Positions 41,671-50,313 are shown, counted from the stretch's first letter. The stretch: 64,000 nucleotides of DNA from Rhodococcus opacus B4 (GCF_000010805.1 NC_012522.1:5642001-5706000); one strand, 5' to 3'. Notes: generated by a model not told the origin, from the sequence alone. Numbers and translations: made by a program.

Positions 41671-42504
41671 ATGAAGCAGATCGAACTCTCCGCAGGCACC
41701 GTCGAGTACGACGACACCGGAGGCGACGGACCCGTCCTCGTGTTCATCTCCGGTCTGACGATCGACGGCACCGTGTGGCGGCACGTGGTGGAGCGACTCG
41801 CCCCGGACTTCCGCTGCATACTCCCCACCCTCCCGCTCGGCGCGCACCGCATCCCGATGCACGCCGACGCCGACCTCTCGTTGCGCGGTCTCGGACTGCT
41901 CATCGGCGAGTTCCTGGAGAAACTCGACCTCGCCGACGTCACGCTCGTGCAGAACGACTGGGGCGGCGCCCAGGTGCTGATCGCCCTCGGTGACACCAGC
42001 CGCGTCGGGGCCCTCGTCCTCACGCCGTGCGAGGCGTTCGACAACTATCCGCCGGGAATTCCCGGTCGTGCGATCGGTCTCGCGGTGGCGGTCCCCGGTG
42101 GGCTCGCCCTGACCATGCAGGCGCTGCGATTCCGGGCGATGCGCCGGGCCCCCGGGGCGTGGGGTTGGATGAGCAAGCGGGCGGTACCGAAACCGGTGAT
42201 GGACGGCTGGTTCCGGCCCGCGACCACCGATCGCCGGGTGCGGCGGGACCTCCGCAAGTACACGACGTCGCTGCCGCCCAAGTCGACGCTGCGGGAATGG
42301 GCGGAAGCGAACCGGAGTTTCGACCGGCCGGTCCTCGTGCTGTGGGCGGTCGAGGACAAGGTGATGCCCCGCGACCACGGTCGGCGGCTGGCCGCCTTGT
42401 ACCCGCACGCCCGACTGCGGGAGGTCGAGGACAGTTACACGTTGATGCCCGAGGACCGCCCGGACGTGGTGGCGGAGGCGATCATGCGCCTTCGGCGCCC
42501 GTGA
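41671..42504 (+). CDS. Haloalkane dehalogenase-like alpha/beta hydrolase with Asp nucleophile
   Basis: 277 residues. The nucleophile elbow reads QNDWGGAQVL, with Asp in place of Ser, as in haloalkane and fluoroacetate dehalogenases and epoxide hydrolases. The oxyanion segment is VFISGLTIDG-VW, and VLWAVEDKVM holds the acid. The usual catalytic His loop (DSGHFLxxD) here reads EDSYTLMPEDRP, without His. That loop is common to a group of actinobacterial hydrolases, so function may differ from true dehalogenases. Start set at the ATG 8 bases after GGAG. It is presumably controlled by the divergent TetR. Its TGA stop is in palindrome copy D. Confidence 0.8.
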   Translation: MKQIELSAGTVEYDDTGGDGPVLVFISGLTIDGTVWRHVVERLAPDFRCILPTLPLGAHRIPMHADADLSLRGLGLLIGEFLEKLDLADVTLVQNDWGGAQVLIALGDTSRVGALVLTPCEAFDNYPPGIPGRAIGLAVAVPGGLALTMQALRFRAMRRAPGAWGWMSKRAVPKPVMDGWFRPATTDRRVRRDLRKYTTSLPPKSTLREWAEANRSFDRPVLVLWAVEDKVMPRDHGRRLAALYPHARLREVEDSYTLMPEDRPDVVAEAIMRLRRP

Positions 42505-42540
42505 GTACTTATCAACCGCCGGACGTTAACAAGTGCTCAC
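42501..42540. repeat. 40-bp palindrome, family 1, copy D
   Basis: Arms GTGAGTACTTATCAAC (42501-42516) and GTTAACAAGTGCTCAC (42525-42540) pair with a few mismatches; loop CGCCGGAC. GCGCCTTCGGCGCCC precedes it. It holds the TGA of the forward hydrolase and the TAA of the reverse leuA, whose last residues (PVSTC) it encodes. Confidence 0.88.
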
Positions 42541-44238
42541 GGGTGCGGAGCGCACAGCCGCCGCGTACACCGCCCGGATCGCGGAGGCCGTCACCGACTG
42601 ATGTGAACCCATGCCCCACACCGTCCGCTCGCCGACGCTGCACTCCGCCAACGTGATCGCCGCGCTGTCGCTGCCCGACCTCTGCGAGTGCTGAGTGAGG
42701 GAGAGGACGTCCACGTCCACACCCTTCGACGTGAGGACGCGGGTCATCGCCTCGACGGGGCCGGCGGCCACCGCCTCGCCCGACGCTTCCGCGCCGTCGA
42801 CGTCGAACACGACGAACAGGCGGTCGCCGTCCGGGCCGTGCTCGACGGACCACCGGCCGAGGCCGCCCCGGTAGCCGTATTCGGCGCAGAACAGCGTCCA
42901 CAATTCCTCGGCGGTGATCTCGAGCCCCGACGAGTCCGCCGCTTCCTGCACTTTCGCGGCGAAGTCGATCTGGAGCCGCCGCGGCAGGGTGATGCCGTAC
43001 TCGCTCTGCAGCAGGTGCGCGATGCCACCCTTGCCCGATTGGCTGTTGATGCGGATGACGGCCTGGTAGTCGCGTCCCACGTCGGCCGGGTCGATCGGCA
43101 GGTACGGCACCGCCCACGGCGCACTCCCCGGATCCAGTCCAGCGGCCTCCGCGGACGCCCGATGCTCCGCGAATCCCTTCTTGATCGCATCCTGATGGGT
43201 GCCGGAAAACGCGGTGTACACGAGGTCGCCGCCGTAGGGGTGCCGCTCGTGGACAGGAATCCTGTTGCAGTACTCCACCGTTCGCCGAACCGCGTCGATG
43301 TCGGAGAGGTCGATCATCGGGTCGACGCCCTGCGCATGCAGATTGAGGGCCAGGGTCACCAGATCGACGTTGCCGGTCCGCTCACCGTTGCCGAACAGGC
43401 AGCCCTCGACGCGTTGCGCACCCGCCAGCACCGCGAGTTCGGCGCACGCGACCCCGGTGCCGCGGTCGTTGTGCGGGTGCACCGACAGGATGACCGACTC
43501 CCTGTCCTCCAGATGGCGGTGCATGTACTCGATCTGGTCGGCGTATACGTTGGGGGTCGAGACCTCCACCGTGGCAGGCAGATTGTGGATCACGGGACGG
43601 TCGGGGCTCGCGTCCCACAGCCGGGTCAGGCTGTTGCAGACCTCGAGCGCGAAGTCCGGCTCCGTCAGGTTGAACACCTCGGGTGAGAACTCGAAGCGCA
43701 GGCCCGGACGGTCGCCGGCGCCGCGCGCCACCTCCTGTGCGGCATCGAAGATCAACCGGTGCAGCGCCTTCCGGTCCTTGCCGAGAACGACGGAGCGCCA
43801 CGTCGGCGCCGTCGCGGTGTACATGTGCACCACGACGTTCGGCAGTCCCTCGACCGACTCGTACGTCCGGGCGATCAGATCGTCGCGGGCCGCGGTGAAG
43901 ACGACGATCGTCACGTCGTCGGGCACCAGATCCAGGCGCACGAGATCACGGACGAAGTCGAAATCGGTCTGGCTCGCGGACGGGTAGCCGACCTCGATCT
44001 CCTTGTAGCCGATCGAGATCAGCAGTTCGAAGAACCTGCGCTTGCGCTCGGGATCCATCGGCTCGGCGAGGGCCTGATTGCCGTCGCGCAGGTCGACGGG
44101 CACCCACAGCGGTGCGGTGGTGGTGCGTCGCGCCGGCCACGTGCGGTCGAGGTCGGGGACGGCAACGCGGTCCCAGATCGCGCGGTAGCGATCGGAGGGC
44201 ATCGGTGAGGGTTGCTGGGTGTTCCAGGGGGCGGTCAT
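42526..44238 (-). CDS. leuA: 2-Isopropylmalate synthase
   Basis: 570 residues. Catalytic domain: DLRDGNQALAEPM, NLTEPDF, NLPATVEVSTPNVYADQIEYM, HPHNDRGTGVACAEL, EGCLFGNGERTGNVD. The C-terminal LeuA dimer domain mediates leucine feedback. It condenses 2-oxoisovalerate with acetyl-CoA in leucine synthesis. Start ATG behind GAGGAG. Upstream lies a leader peptide with three Leu codons. The final residues SVTC-type ending PVSTC and stop come from palindrome copy D. The divergent neighbour is a GntR regulator. Confidence 0.94.
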   Translation of the reverse strand: MTAPWNTQQPSPMPSDRYRAIWDRVAVPDLDRTWPARRTTTAPLWVPVDLRDGNQALAEPMDPERKRRFFELLISIGYKEIEVGYPSASQTDFDFVRDLVRLDLVPDDVTIVVFTAARDDLIARTYESVEGLPNVVVHMYTATAPTWRSVVLGKDRKALHRLIFDAAQEVARGAGDRPGLRFEFSPEVFNLTEPDFALEVCNSLTRLWDASPDRPVIHNLPATVEVSTPNVYADQIEYMHRHLEDRESVILSVHPHNDRGTGVACAELAVLAGAQRVEGCLFGNGERTGNVDLVTLALNLHAQGVDPMIDLSDIDAVRRTVEYCNRIPVHERHPYGGDLVYTAFSGTHQDAIKKGFAEHRASAEAAGLDPGSAPWAVPYLPIDPADVGRDYQAVIRINSQSGKGGIAHLLQSEYGITLPRRLQIDFAAKVQEAADSSGLEITAEELWTLFCAEYGYRGGLGRWSVEHGPDGDRLFVVFDVDGAEASGEAVAAGPVEAMTRVLTSKGVDVDVLSLTQHSQRSGSDSAAITLAECSVGERTVWGMGSHQSVTASAIRAVYAAAVRSAPVSTC

Positions 44239-44290
44239 GACGGTCTTCTCCTCGGATTCGGGTGAACGAGACGACCGACGCGACGAAACC

Positions 44291-44326
44291 CCGCGGCAGG
44301 GTGCCGGCCTTCAGGCCCCGCCGCGG
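44291..44326 (-). promoter_or_regulatory. leuA leader hairpin (attenuator candidate)
   Basis: Outer arms CCGCGGC (44291-44297) and GCCGCGG (44320-44326) pair; an inner GGCC/GGCC stem closes a 4-base loop. It spans the end of the leader peptide ORF, so ribosome position would decide whether it forms. There is no U-tract, so termination or RBS occlusion cannot be separated by eye. Confidence 0.5.
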
Positions 44327-44355
44327 CAGTGGAGGAGAAGTCCACGGAACGCCAC
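44311..44355 (-). CDS. leuA leader peptide (14 aa, three consecutive Leu codons)
   Basis: Reads V/M-A-F-R-G-L-L-L-H-C-R-G-G-A from a GTG, with codons CTT CTC CTC. It lies in the 5' leader of leuA, starts 6 bases after the promoter -10 box (leaderless), and ends within the leader hairpin. Consecutive Leu codons before a hairpin are the mark of translational attenuation by charged leucyl-tRNA, known for leuA leaders in Streptomyces. Too short to be a conventional gene; function inferred from position and codons. Confidence 0.7.
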   Translation of the reverse strand: MAFRGLLLHCRGGA

Positions 44356-44361
44356 GGCGCT

Positions 44362-44390
44362 AGACTAGGAGAAAATCACTCATCAGACAA
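44362..44390 (-). promoter_or_regulatory. leuA promoter
   Basis: Reverse strand: TTGTCT (44385-44390), 17 bases, TAGTCT (44362-44367), then 6 bases to the leader GTG. It faces the GntR gene promoter region, so the regulator could bind here. Confidence 0.65.
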
Positions 44391-44405
44391 CCTGAGGAGC
44401 TGGGC

Positions 44406-45092
44406 GTGACCTCGCCGATACGACGCCACCTGCTGACCGACCAGGCGGCGGACCTGCTGCGTTCGCGGATCGACAGCGGGGAATGGGAGGTCGGCGCCAA
44501 GCTGCCCGGCGAGACCACGCTGGCTGCCGAGTTGGGTGTCGGACGGTCGACGGTGCGCGAGGCCGTCCGGATGCTCGCGGGGCTCGGCATGCTCGAGTCG
44601 CGGCAGGGGGCCGGGGTGTTCCTCCGCAGGTCGTCGCCGCGTCAGGACTGGGACCGGGTGCTGCGGACCGAGGAGATCCTGCACGTCGTCGAGGTGCGCA
44701 ACACCGTCGAGATCGAGGCCGCGAGGCTTGCGGCCACCCGCCGCGACGACGACGATCTGGAGGCGCTCCGCCGGGCATTGGACGCGCGGTCCGCGGCGTC
44801 CCGGGCCGGGGCCGCCGCGTTCGTGGACGCGGACATCGCGCTGCACCGTGCGGTCGTGGTCGCCGCGCACAACCCGGTGCTGACCGAACTGTTCGAGACG
44901 TTCGTCCCGCGGCTGCGGGCCGCCATGCTCGACCTGATGGACATCCGGGACCTGACCGCGAGCAGCGAGCCCGCCGCCGACGCCCACCGACTGCTGGTGG
45001 AGGCAATCGCGGGCGGCGACGCCGAGGAGGCTGCCCGGGTCAGCACAAGCGCCTTCGGCACCCGTGAGTACTTGTCAACGTCCGGCGGTTGA
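44406..45092 (+). CDS. GntR/FadR-family regulator (FCD domain)
   Basis: 228 residues. N-terminal winged helix: RSRIDSGEWEVGAKLPGETTLAAELGVGRSTVREAVRMLAGLGMLESRQGAGVFLR. C-terminal all-helical FCD domain with metal/ligand-type residues in FVDADIALHRAVVVAAHN and ADAHRLLVEAI. It is divergent from leuA. FCD regulators usually sense acids or fatty acyl compounds. GAGGAGCTGGGC precedes the GTG. Its final residues EYLSTSGG and TGA stop come from palindrome copy E. Confidence 0.9.
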   Translation: MTSPIRRHLLTDQAADLLRSRIDSGEWEVGAKLPGETTLAAELGVGRSTVREAVRMLAGLGMLESRQGAGVFLRRSSPRQDWDRVLRTEEILHVVEVRNTVEIEAARLAATRRDDDDLEALRRALDARSAASRAGAAAFVDADIALHRAVVVAAHNPVLTELFETFVPRLRAAMLDLMDIRDLTASSEPAADAHRLLVEAIAGGDAEEAARVSTSAFGTREYLSTSGG

Positions 45093-45103
45093 CAAGTACT
45101 CAC
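45064..45103. repeat. 40-bp palindrome, family 1, copy E
   Basis: Perfect arms GTGAGTACTTGTCAAC (45064-45079) and GTTGACAAGTACTCAC (45088-45103), loop GTCCGGCG (the reverse of copies C and D). GCGCCTTCGGCACCC precedes it. It holds the GntR stop and precedes the flippase-like gene's stop by 4 bases. Confidence 0.92.
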
Positions 45104-45107
45104 GGGC

Positions 45108-46235
45108 CTAGGCATCGGGCTCGGGCTCGGTGGTGTGCTCTGTGTGCTTTGTGGTCGGGGCCGACTGCTCCCGGCGCTCGAATTCGAGGTCCATCTCCAG
45201 GTCCTCGTGCTGGTTGTGCCGGAACAGGATGAGGAACACCACCCAGCCGACCAGTGCGACGAGGATGTAGCTCACGACGCGGTAGACGAACACGGCCGCC
45301 AGCGCCTGCGACGCCGTGGCCCCTGCGGCCGTCAACGTGGCGATCAGTGTGCCGTCGACGAACCCCAGCCCCCCGGGTGCCAGCGGAATGCTGCCCACTG
45401 CCTTGGCCGCGGCGAACGCGATCAGCAGACCCGCGAACGACGGTTCCGCGCCAACCGCCCAGCACGCGAAACCGAGGCACGCGACGTCGGCGAGCCGGTG
45501 CACCGCCGACCATCCGAACGTGATGATCGAATCCTTGCGCCTCAGCTCGACCGAATCGAGCTGGCTCAGGATCTCCCGCCATCGCTCGGCGCCGGATTCG
45601 GGGGGATTCTTGCGGAACTTGTTGTACCGGGCGAGCACCCACAGCCCGATCGACTCGATGGAGTCGGGGTTACGTGAGATGTATCGCAGTGCGTAGAACA
45701 GGCCGAACGCCGCCACCAGCGACAGCGCGAGCGTGACCGGACTCACCTTGGTGCCCACCGCGAATGCGCCCGCGGCGCCGAGAAGTGCGAGGCTGCCCGC
45801 GGCGATCACACCCGAGATCGCCAGCTGCCAGGACGCCACGATCGGGGTGGCACCCCACTTGCGGGTCTGCTTGTAGGTGAAGGCGGTGGAGAACACCTGA
45901 CCGGCGGGCAGGCTCACGGCCATCGCGGTGCTCGCGTAGATCACCGACACGGACTTGAGCTGGCTGACGACGACTCCGCCCGCCTGCAGCAGTCGTTGCT
46001 GGACCGCTCCGTACCCGCTCAGGGACACGGCCTGGGCCGCGACGCAGGCCGCGACCCACCCCCAGTGGATCTCGGTGAGCGCTTTCCACGAGTCGCTGAG
46101 TGTGGGCCACAGATAGATTCCCTCGACGGTCAGCAGGGCCAGGAGGCCGGCGCCGAGTAGCCATTTGATCCACCAGTATCGGCTTCGCTGCCGAGGATGC
46201 TCGGCAGTGGGCGGGTCGGATCGAGGCTGTGCCAC
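45108..46235 (-). CDS. LPG synthase/flippase-like membrane protein (UPF0104)
   Basis: 375 residues with about eight membrane segments of the lysylphosphatidylglycerol-synthase TM (UPF0104) family: GYGAVQQRLLQAGGVVVSQLKSVSVIYASTAMAVSLPAGQVFSTAFTYKQTR, and later AAAKAVGSIPLAPGGLGFVDGTLIATL, the family's GG-PGG-G motif. The C-terminus is a charged cytoplasmic tail with TEHTTEPEPDA. Proteins of this group are suspected lipid transporters/flippases. GTG start lies 6 bases after TACGCT, so the mRNA is probably leaderless. Confidence 0.87.
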   Translation of the reverse strand: MAQPRSDPPTAEHPRQRSRYWWIKWLLGAGLLALLTVEGIYLWPTLSDSWKALTEIHWGWVAACVAAQAVSLSGYGAVQQRLLQAGGVVVSQLKSVSVIYASTAMAVSLPAGQVFSTAFTYKQTRKWGATPIVASWQLAISGVIAAGSLALLGAAGAFAVGTKVSPVTLALSLVAAFGLFYALRYISRNPDSIESIGLWVLARYNKFRKNPPESGAERWREILSQLDSVELRRKDSIITFGWSAVHRLADVACLGFACWAVGAEPSFAGLLIAFAAAKAVGSIPLAPGGLGFVDGTLIATLTAAGATASQALAAVFVYRVVSYILVALVGWVVFLILFRHNQHEDLEMDLEFERREQSAPTTKHTEHTTEPEPDA

Positions 46236-46241
46236 CTGGCC

Positions 46242-46247
46242 AGCGTA
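46242..46247 (-). promoter_or_regulatory. TACGCT -10 box of a leaderless gene
   Basis: On the reverse strand TACGCT ends 6 bases before the GTG at 46235. Confidence 0.55.
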
Positions 46248-46263
46248 ACCAACGGGTAGCGGA

Positions 46264-47778
46264 TTACTCCGGATAGTCCTCCGGCCAAGCCAGATGGGTG
46301 TTGCGGCGACGGCCCCGCAACTGCACCTGTTCGCCGAGTTCCCAGTGCGCCTGTTCGTCGTCGTCCGCGAAATACAGGGCACTCGTCGACGCCAGCACCC
46401 GGCTGGGGTGCAGCTTGGCGAGTTCGGTGAGCCGCGACGCCTCGTTGACGGGGTCTCCGATCACCGTGTACTCGAAGCGTTCGGCGGCGCCGATGTTGCC
46501 GGCGACGGCGAGGCCCGCGGAGACGCCGATGCCGACGTCGAGGCCGGTGATCTCGTTCAACGCGAACCGCAGTTCCCGGGCTGCGGCCAGCGCCGCCGTC
46601 GGTGCGTCGGGGCGGTCGAGTGGGGCGCCGAAGATCGCGAGCGCCGCGTCACCCATGAACTTGTTGACGAAGCCGTGGTGTCGGTCGATCACGTCGACGA
46701 CGACGCGGAAGAACTCGTTGAGCAGGTTCACGACCTCGCCGGGGGGACGCTCCGCGGCGGCGCCGGTGGAGCCGACCATGTCGACGAACAGCACCGCGAC
46801 GAACCTCGTCTCGCCGCCGAGTTCGGTGCCGAACTGCAGTGCCCGCCGCGCCACGTCCTCACCGACGTGCTGGCCGAACAGTTCACGCAGCAGCCGCCGC
46901 TCGTCGGACTCGCGCATCATGCGGTTGAACCCGACCTGCAGGCGCCCGACCTCACTGCCGTCGAACACCTCGACCCGGACGTCGGTGGCACCGCGCTGGA
47001 CGCGTTCGATGGCCCGTCTCAGCTGCTTGATCGGGTCGGAGATCTGGCTGGCCGTCAGCATCGACAGCGCGAACGCCTGCGCGATCGCGATGATCGACAG
47101 CAGCATGATCGCCCACGCGAGTGCGTCCGGGGAGAACACCAGGTCGGTGGTGATCTGCGTCACGCACAGCAGGATGATGCCGATGACGGGCATCAGCGTC
47201 CCGAGCCCCCACGTCATCGCCATCCGGGTGCCGACGCCGGGCGCCATGGTCCGGTCGAACTCGCCCTCGCTGAGTGCGCGGGCGGCCACCGGGCGCAGGA
47301 TGCGTTCGCCGAGCATGTACGTGAAGCCGAACGTGGTGGTCGCGGCCATACAGACGGTGACGATCACCGCGACCGCGAGTTCCGGCATCTCGGTGATGGT
47401 GAGCAGCACGAAGATGATGCCGCCGAGGATCCACAGCACCAGGTGCACGATCGCCTGTCGCAGCGGCGCGTGCAGCGCCGACATCTGTTCGCTGCGGGTC
47501 GGCGGACCGCCCCGCAACTGCCAGCGGACCACCGATCGCAGCATCATCGCGGCGGCCGTCAGACTCACCACGGCCGCGAACGCCAGATAGCCGCCGAAGA
47601 TCGCGACGTTGCGCACCCGGTCGGCCATGATGGCCTGCGATTCGGGGATCGGGACTCCGTACCGCACGAAGGCGAACACCAGGATGGCGCCGATGAAATT
47701 GGCGAGGAGCATCGAAACCATATAGAGCGGCCATCGGCTGCGGACCGTCGCCGCGATCGCTCTATAGGATTTCCGCAC
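46264..47778 (-). CDS. Membrane class III adenylate cyclase with HAMP domain
   Basis: 504 residues. Six N-terminal membrane helices, a HAMP domain (LTASQISDPIKQLRRAIERVQRG), then a class III cyclase: metal Asp in VLFVDMVGSTG, NKFMGDAALAIFGAP (base-specifying Lys and second metal Asp), and VIGDPVNEASRLTELA. This matches mycobacterial Rv1318c-Rv1320c-type cyclases that make cAMP. The GTG at 47778 is chosen because TAAATT lies 7 bases upstream; an in-frame TTG extends 3 codons more. It is divergent from the AI-2E-family gene. Confidence 0.92.
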   Translation of the reverse strand: MRKSYRAIAATVRSRWPLYMVSMLLANFIGAILVFAFVRYGVPIPESQAIMADRVRNVAIFGGYLAFAAVVSLTAAAMMLRSVVRWQLRGGPPTRSEQMSALHAPLRQAIVHLVLWILGGIIFVLLTITEMPELAVAVIVTVCMAATTTFGFTYMLGERILRPVAARALSEGEFDRTMAPGVGTRMAMTWGLGTLMPVIGIILLCVTQITTDLVFSPDALAWAIMLLSIIAIAQAFALSMLTASQISDPIKQLRRAIERVQRGATDVRVEVFDGSEVGRLQVGFNRMMRESDERRLLRELFGQHVGEDVARRALQFGTELGGETRFVAVLFVDMVGSTGAAAERPPGEVVNLLNEFFRVVVDVIDRHHGFVNKFMGDAALAIFGAPLDRPDAPTAALAAARELRFALNEITGLDVGIGVSAGLAVAGNIGAAERFEYTVIGDPVNEASRLTELAKLHPSRVLASTSALYFADDDEQAHWELGEQVQLRGRRRNTHLAWPEDYPE

Positions 47779-47785
47779 GCCGTTC

Positions 47786-47791
47786 AATTTA
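47786..47791 (-). promoter_or_regulatory. TAAATT -10 box of a leaderless gene
   Basis: On the reverse strand TAAATT ends 7 bases before the GTG at 47778. Confidence 0.5.
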
Positions 47792-47897
47792 GCGGGGGGT
47801 GCGCCGGGTGCCGTAGGACACGTCCCCTAAACGGCGCAGATGCGTGCCCTGCGCGCGTGTTTCCCGCGCGAAGCGCCCGGCGCCGCCCGAACCTCGA

Positions 47898-47903
47898 TAC
47901 GCT
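47898..47903 (+). promoter_or_regulatory. TACGCT -10 box of a leaderless gene
   Basis: TACGCT ends 6 bases before the GTG at 47910. Confidence 0.55.
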
Positions 47904-47909
47904 CCGCAG

Positions 47910-49127
47910 GTGAACGCGAACGAGCAACGCTCGGACACTGCCGCGGTAACACAGGGCGGGGGCCACCCCTCGGCGTCGGTGCACCCGGTGGTGCGGGTGG
48001 CGGCCGAGTGGACGTGGCGGCTACTCGTCATCTTCGCCGGTCTGCTGACCCTCGGATACATCGTGACCAGGCTCGACACCGTCCTCATCCCGGTGGGTCT
48101 CGCGCTCCTGGCGTCCGCGCTGCTGGTGCCCCTCGTCGACTGGCTGCAGGGCAAGGGGGTGCCGCGGTCGGCCGCCGTCCTCGTCGTCCTCATCGGTTCG
48201 ATCGGCATCGTCGCCGGGATCATGACGTTCGTCGTCGAGCAGTTCATCGAAGGTCTCCCCGGCCTCACCGAACAGTTCGAGGCGAGCGTCACACAGATCC
48301 AGGGGTGGCTCACCGACGGCCCGTTCCACTTCAGCGAGGACCAGATCCGGCAGGCCGGCGATTCGGTGGTCAAGTCGATCCAGGAGAACCGGCAACAGCT
48401 GACGAGCGGCGCCCTGACCACCGCCACGGTCGTCGGCGAGATCTTCACCGGCGCCCTGCTGACGCTGTTCACCCTCATCTTCTTCCTCTACGGCGGCACC
48501 CAGATCTGGGAGTTCGTCACCCGCCTCGTCCCCTCGACGTCACGGCGGCGGGTCCGGCTGGCCGGCAGCGAGGGGTTCGGCTCGCTGATCGGGTACGTCC
48601 GCGCCACGGTCGCGGTGGCCGCCGCGGACGCCGTCGGGATCGGCGCGGGTCTCGCGATCCTCGGGGTTCCACTCGCGCTGCCGCTGGCGTCGCTCGTGTT
48701 CATCGGCGCGTTCATCCCGATCGTCGGTGCGTTCCTCACCGGGTTCCTCGCGGTGCTCGTGGCCCTCGTCACCAAGGGATTCCTCACCGCGCTGATCGTG
48801 CTCGGCATCATCATCGGGGTGATGCAACTCGAGGCACACGTGCTCCAACCGCTGCTGCTCGGCCGCGCGGTCCGGTTGCACCCGCTCGCGGTGGTGCTGG
48901 CCATCACCACCGGCATCGTCCTCGCCGGGATCGTCGGCGGCCTGCTGGCGGTGCCGATCGTCGCGCTGCTGAACACGGCGGTGCGGTCGCTGCTGTCGGC
49001 GGATCCCGAGGCCACCTACGACGCACTCGAGGTCGACGACCCGTCCGTGCCGCTCTATCCGGCCGAAGCGAACACACCGCCTCACCACGACGAGAACCCG
49101 GCGCAGACCCATGACCGACGAGAGTGA
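47910..49127 (+). CDS. AI-2E transporter/PerM family membrane protein
   Basis: 405 residues, about eight membrane segments. The family pattern is seen in LIPVGLALLASALLVPLVDWL, LFTLIFFLYGG, FIPIVGAFLTGFLAVLVAL and the conserved GIIIGVMQLEAHVLQPLLLGR, then GIVGGLLAVPIVALL. PerM-type proteins export small molecules or act as permeases; the AI-2 role is known only in E. coli TqsA. Start at the GTG 6 bases after TACGCT; the upstream frame is shorter than it looks. It overlaps the histidine kinase gene by 17 bases, so they are one operon. Confidence 0.88.
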   Translation: MNANEQRSDTAAVTQGGGHPSASVHPVVRVAAEWTWRLLVIFAGLLTLGYIVTRLDTVLIPVGLALLASALLVPLVDWLQGKGVPRSAAVLVVLIGSIGIVAGIMTFVVEQFIEGLPGLTEQFEASVTQIQGWLTDGPFHFSEDQIRQAGDSVVKSIQENRQQLTSGALTTATVVGEIFTGALLTLFTLIFFLYGGTQIWEFVTRLVPSTSRRRVRLAGSEGFGSLIGYVRATVAVAAADAVGIGAGLAILGVPLALPLASLVFIGAFIPIVGAFLTGFLAVLVALVTKGFLTALIVLGIIIGVMQLEAHVLQPLLLGRAVRLHPLAVVLAITTGIVLAGIVGGLLAVPIVALLNTAVRSLLSADPEATYDALEVDDPSVPLYPAEANTPPHHDENPAQTHDRRE

Positions 49128-50313
49128 ACACCGCACCCGCCTGCACTACCGGCCGCGAGCCGCGACCGAACTCGACACCCAGCCGGACGGCCCGCTCTGG
49201 CGTGCGGCGCAGGCGTTCCGGCTCGTCACCCTGGTGTATGCGATCAGCTACCAGGTCGTGTCCGTGCAGTACTACACCCACCAGCGGCTGAGCTGGTTCC
49301 TCGTCGCCCTGATGGCGGTGTGGTCCGGACTGTCGGCGGTCCTGCTGTCCCACGGAAAGGTCCCGCGCTACCAGGTCGTGATCGCCGACCAGCTGATCGT
49401 CATCGCGTTGATGGCGTCGACGCGCCTCGTCTCCGATCCCGACTGGTACAACCACCATCAGACGCTGCCGACGACGCTGTGGGTCACCAACGCGGTGATC
49501 TCCGCCGCCGTCTTCGGCGGGCCGTGGCTCGGCATGGCGTCCGGCGTGCTCATGGCGACCGTGAGCGCTGTGGTGCGCGACCAGATCAACCTCGACCTGT
49601 GGAAGGACGCGACGGCGCCCGTCCTGGTGTCGGTGGGGCTGGCGCTCGGGCTCGCCACCACCACCGCGCGGCGCGCGCAGGCCCAGCTGGAGCAGGCGGT
49701 GCGGTTGGCCGCCGCCACCGAGGAACGGGAGCGACTCGCCCGCGAGGTGCACGACGGCGTCCTCCAGGTGCTCGCGCTCGTCCGTCGCAGGGGCAACGAG
49801 ATCGGCGGGCCCGCAGCCGAACTCGCGGAGCTCGCCGGGGAACAGGAGGTGGCGCTGCGCATGCTGATCTCCGAGCAGGGCGCGGGAGTCGCGTCGGATC
49901 TGGGTGGGAGCGCGATCGATGTGCGACTGCTGCTGGGCACGCGGGCGAGCACCACGGTGTCCGTGTCGAGTCCGGCGGATCCGGTGACGATCGAGCGCGG
50001 GCGGGCGACCGAACTCGTCGCGATCGTCGACACGGCACTGTCCAACGTCGCGCGGCACGCGGGGACCGGCGCCAAGGCGTACGTATTGCTGGAGGATCTG
50101 GGCGAGGAGGTGATCGTCAGCGTCCGCGACGACGGCACCGGCATTGCCCCGGGGCGGCTGGCCGAAGCGGAGGCCGAGGGGCGCATGGGAGTATCGAAAT
50201 CCATTCTGGGCCGCGTCGGTGCGCTCGGCGGCACCGCCGAACTCGACACCGAACCCGGTCAGGGCACCGAATGGGAGATCCGCGTGCCGAAGGGAGACGA
50301 AACGCATGGCTGA
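49111..50313 (+). CDS. Sensor histidine kinase (DUF5931-type, MacS-like)
   Basis: 400 residues. Five or so N-terminal membrane segments (DUF5931 sensor), then a dimerisation/phospho-acceptor helix ERERLAREVHDGVLQVLALV (His in EVHDG, NarL/DegS class) and an HATPase domain: VDTALSNVARHAG (N box), VRDDGTGI (G1 box), GHxxKS-like loop ending GTEWEIRVP. It passes phosphate to the response regulator, whose ATG overlaps its stop by 8 bases. The overlap with the AI-2E gene indicates a three-gene operon. Confidence 0.9.
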   Translation: MTDESEHRTRLHYRPRAATELDTQPDGPLWRAAQAFRLVTLVYAISYQVVSVQYYTHQRLSWFLVALMAVWSGLSAVLLSHGKVPRYQVVIADQLIVIALMASTRLVSDPDWYNHHQTLPTTLWVTNAVISAAVFGGPWLGMASGVLMATVSAVVRDQINLDLWKDATAPVLVSVGLALGLATTTARRAQAQLEQAVRLAAATEERERLAREVHDGVLQVLALVRRRGNEIGGPAAELAELAGEQEVALRMLISEQGAGVASDLGGSAIDVRLLLGTRASTTVSVSSPADPVTIERGRATELVAIVDTALSNVARHAGTGAKAYVLLEDLGEEVIVSVRDDGTGIAPGRLAEAEAEGRMGVSKSILGRVGALGGTAELDTEPGQGTEWEIRVPKGDETHG

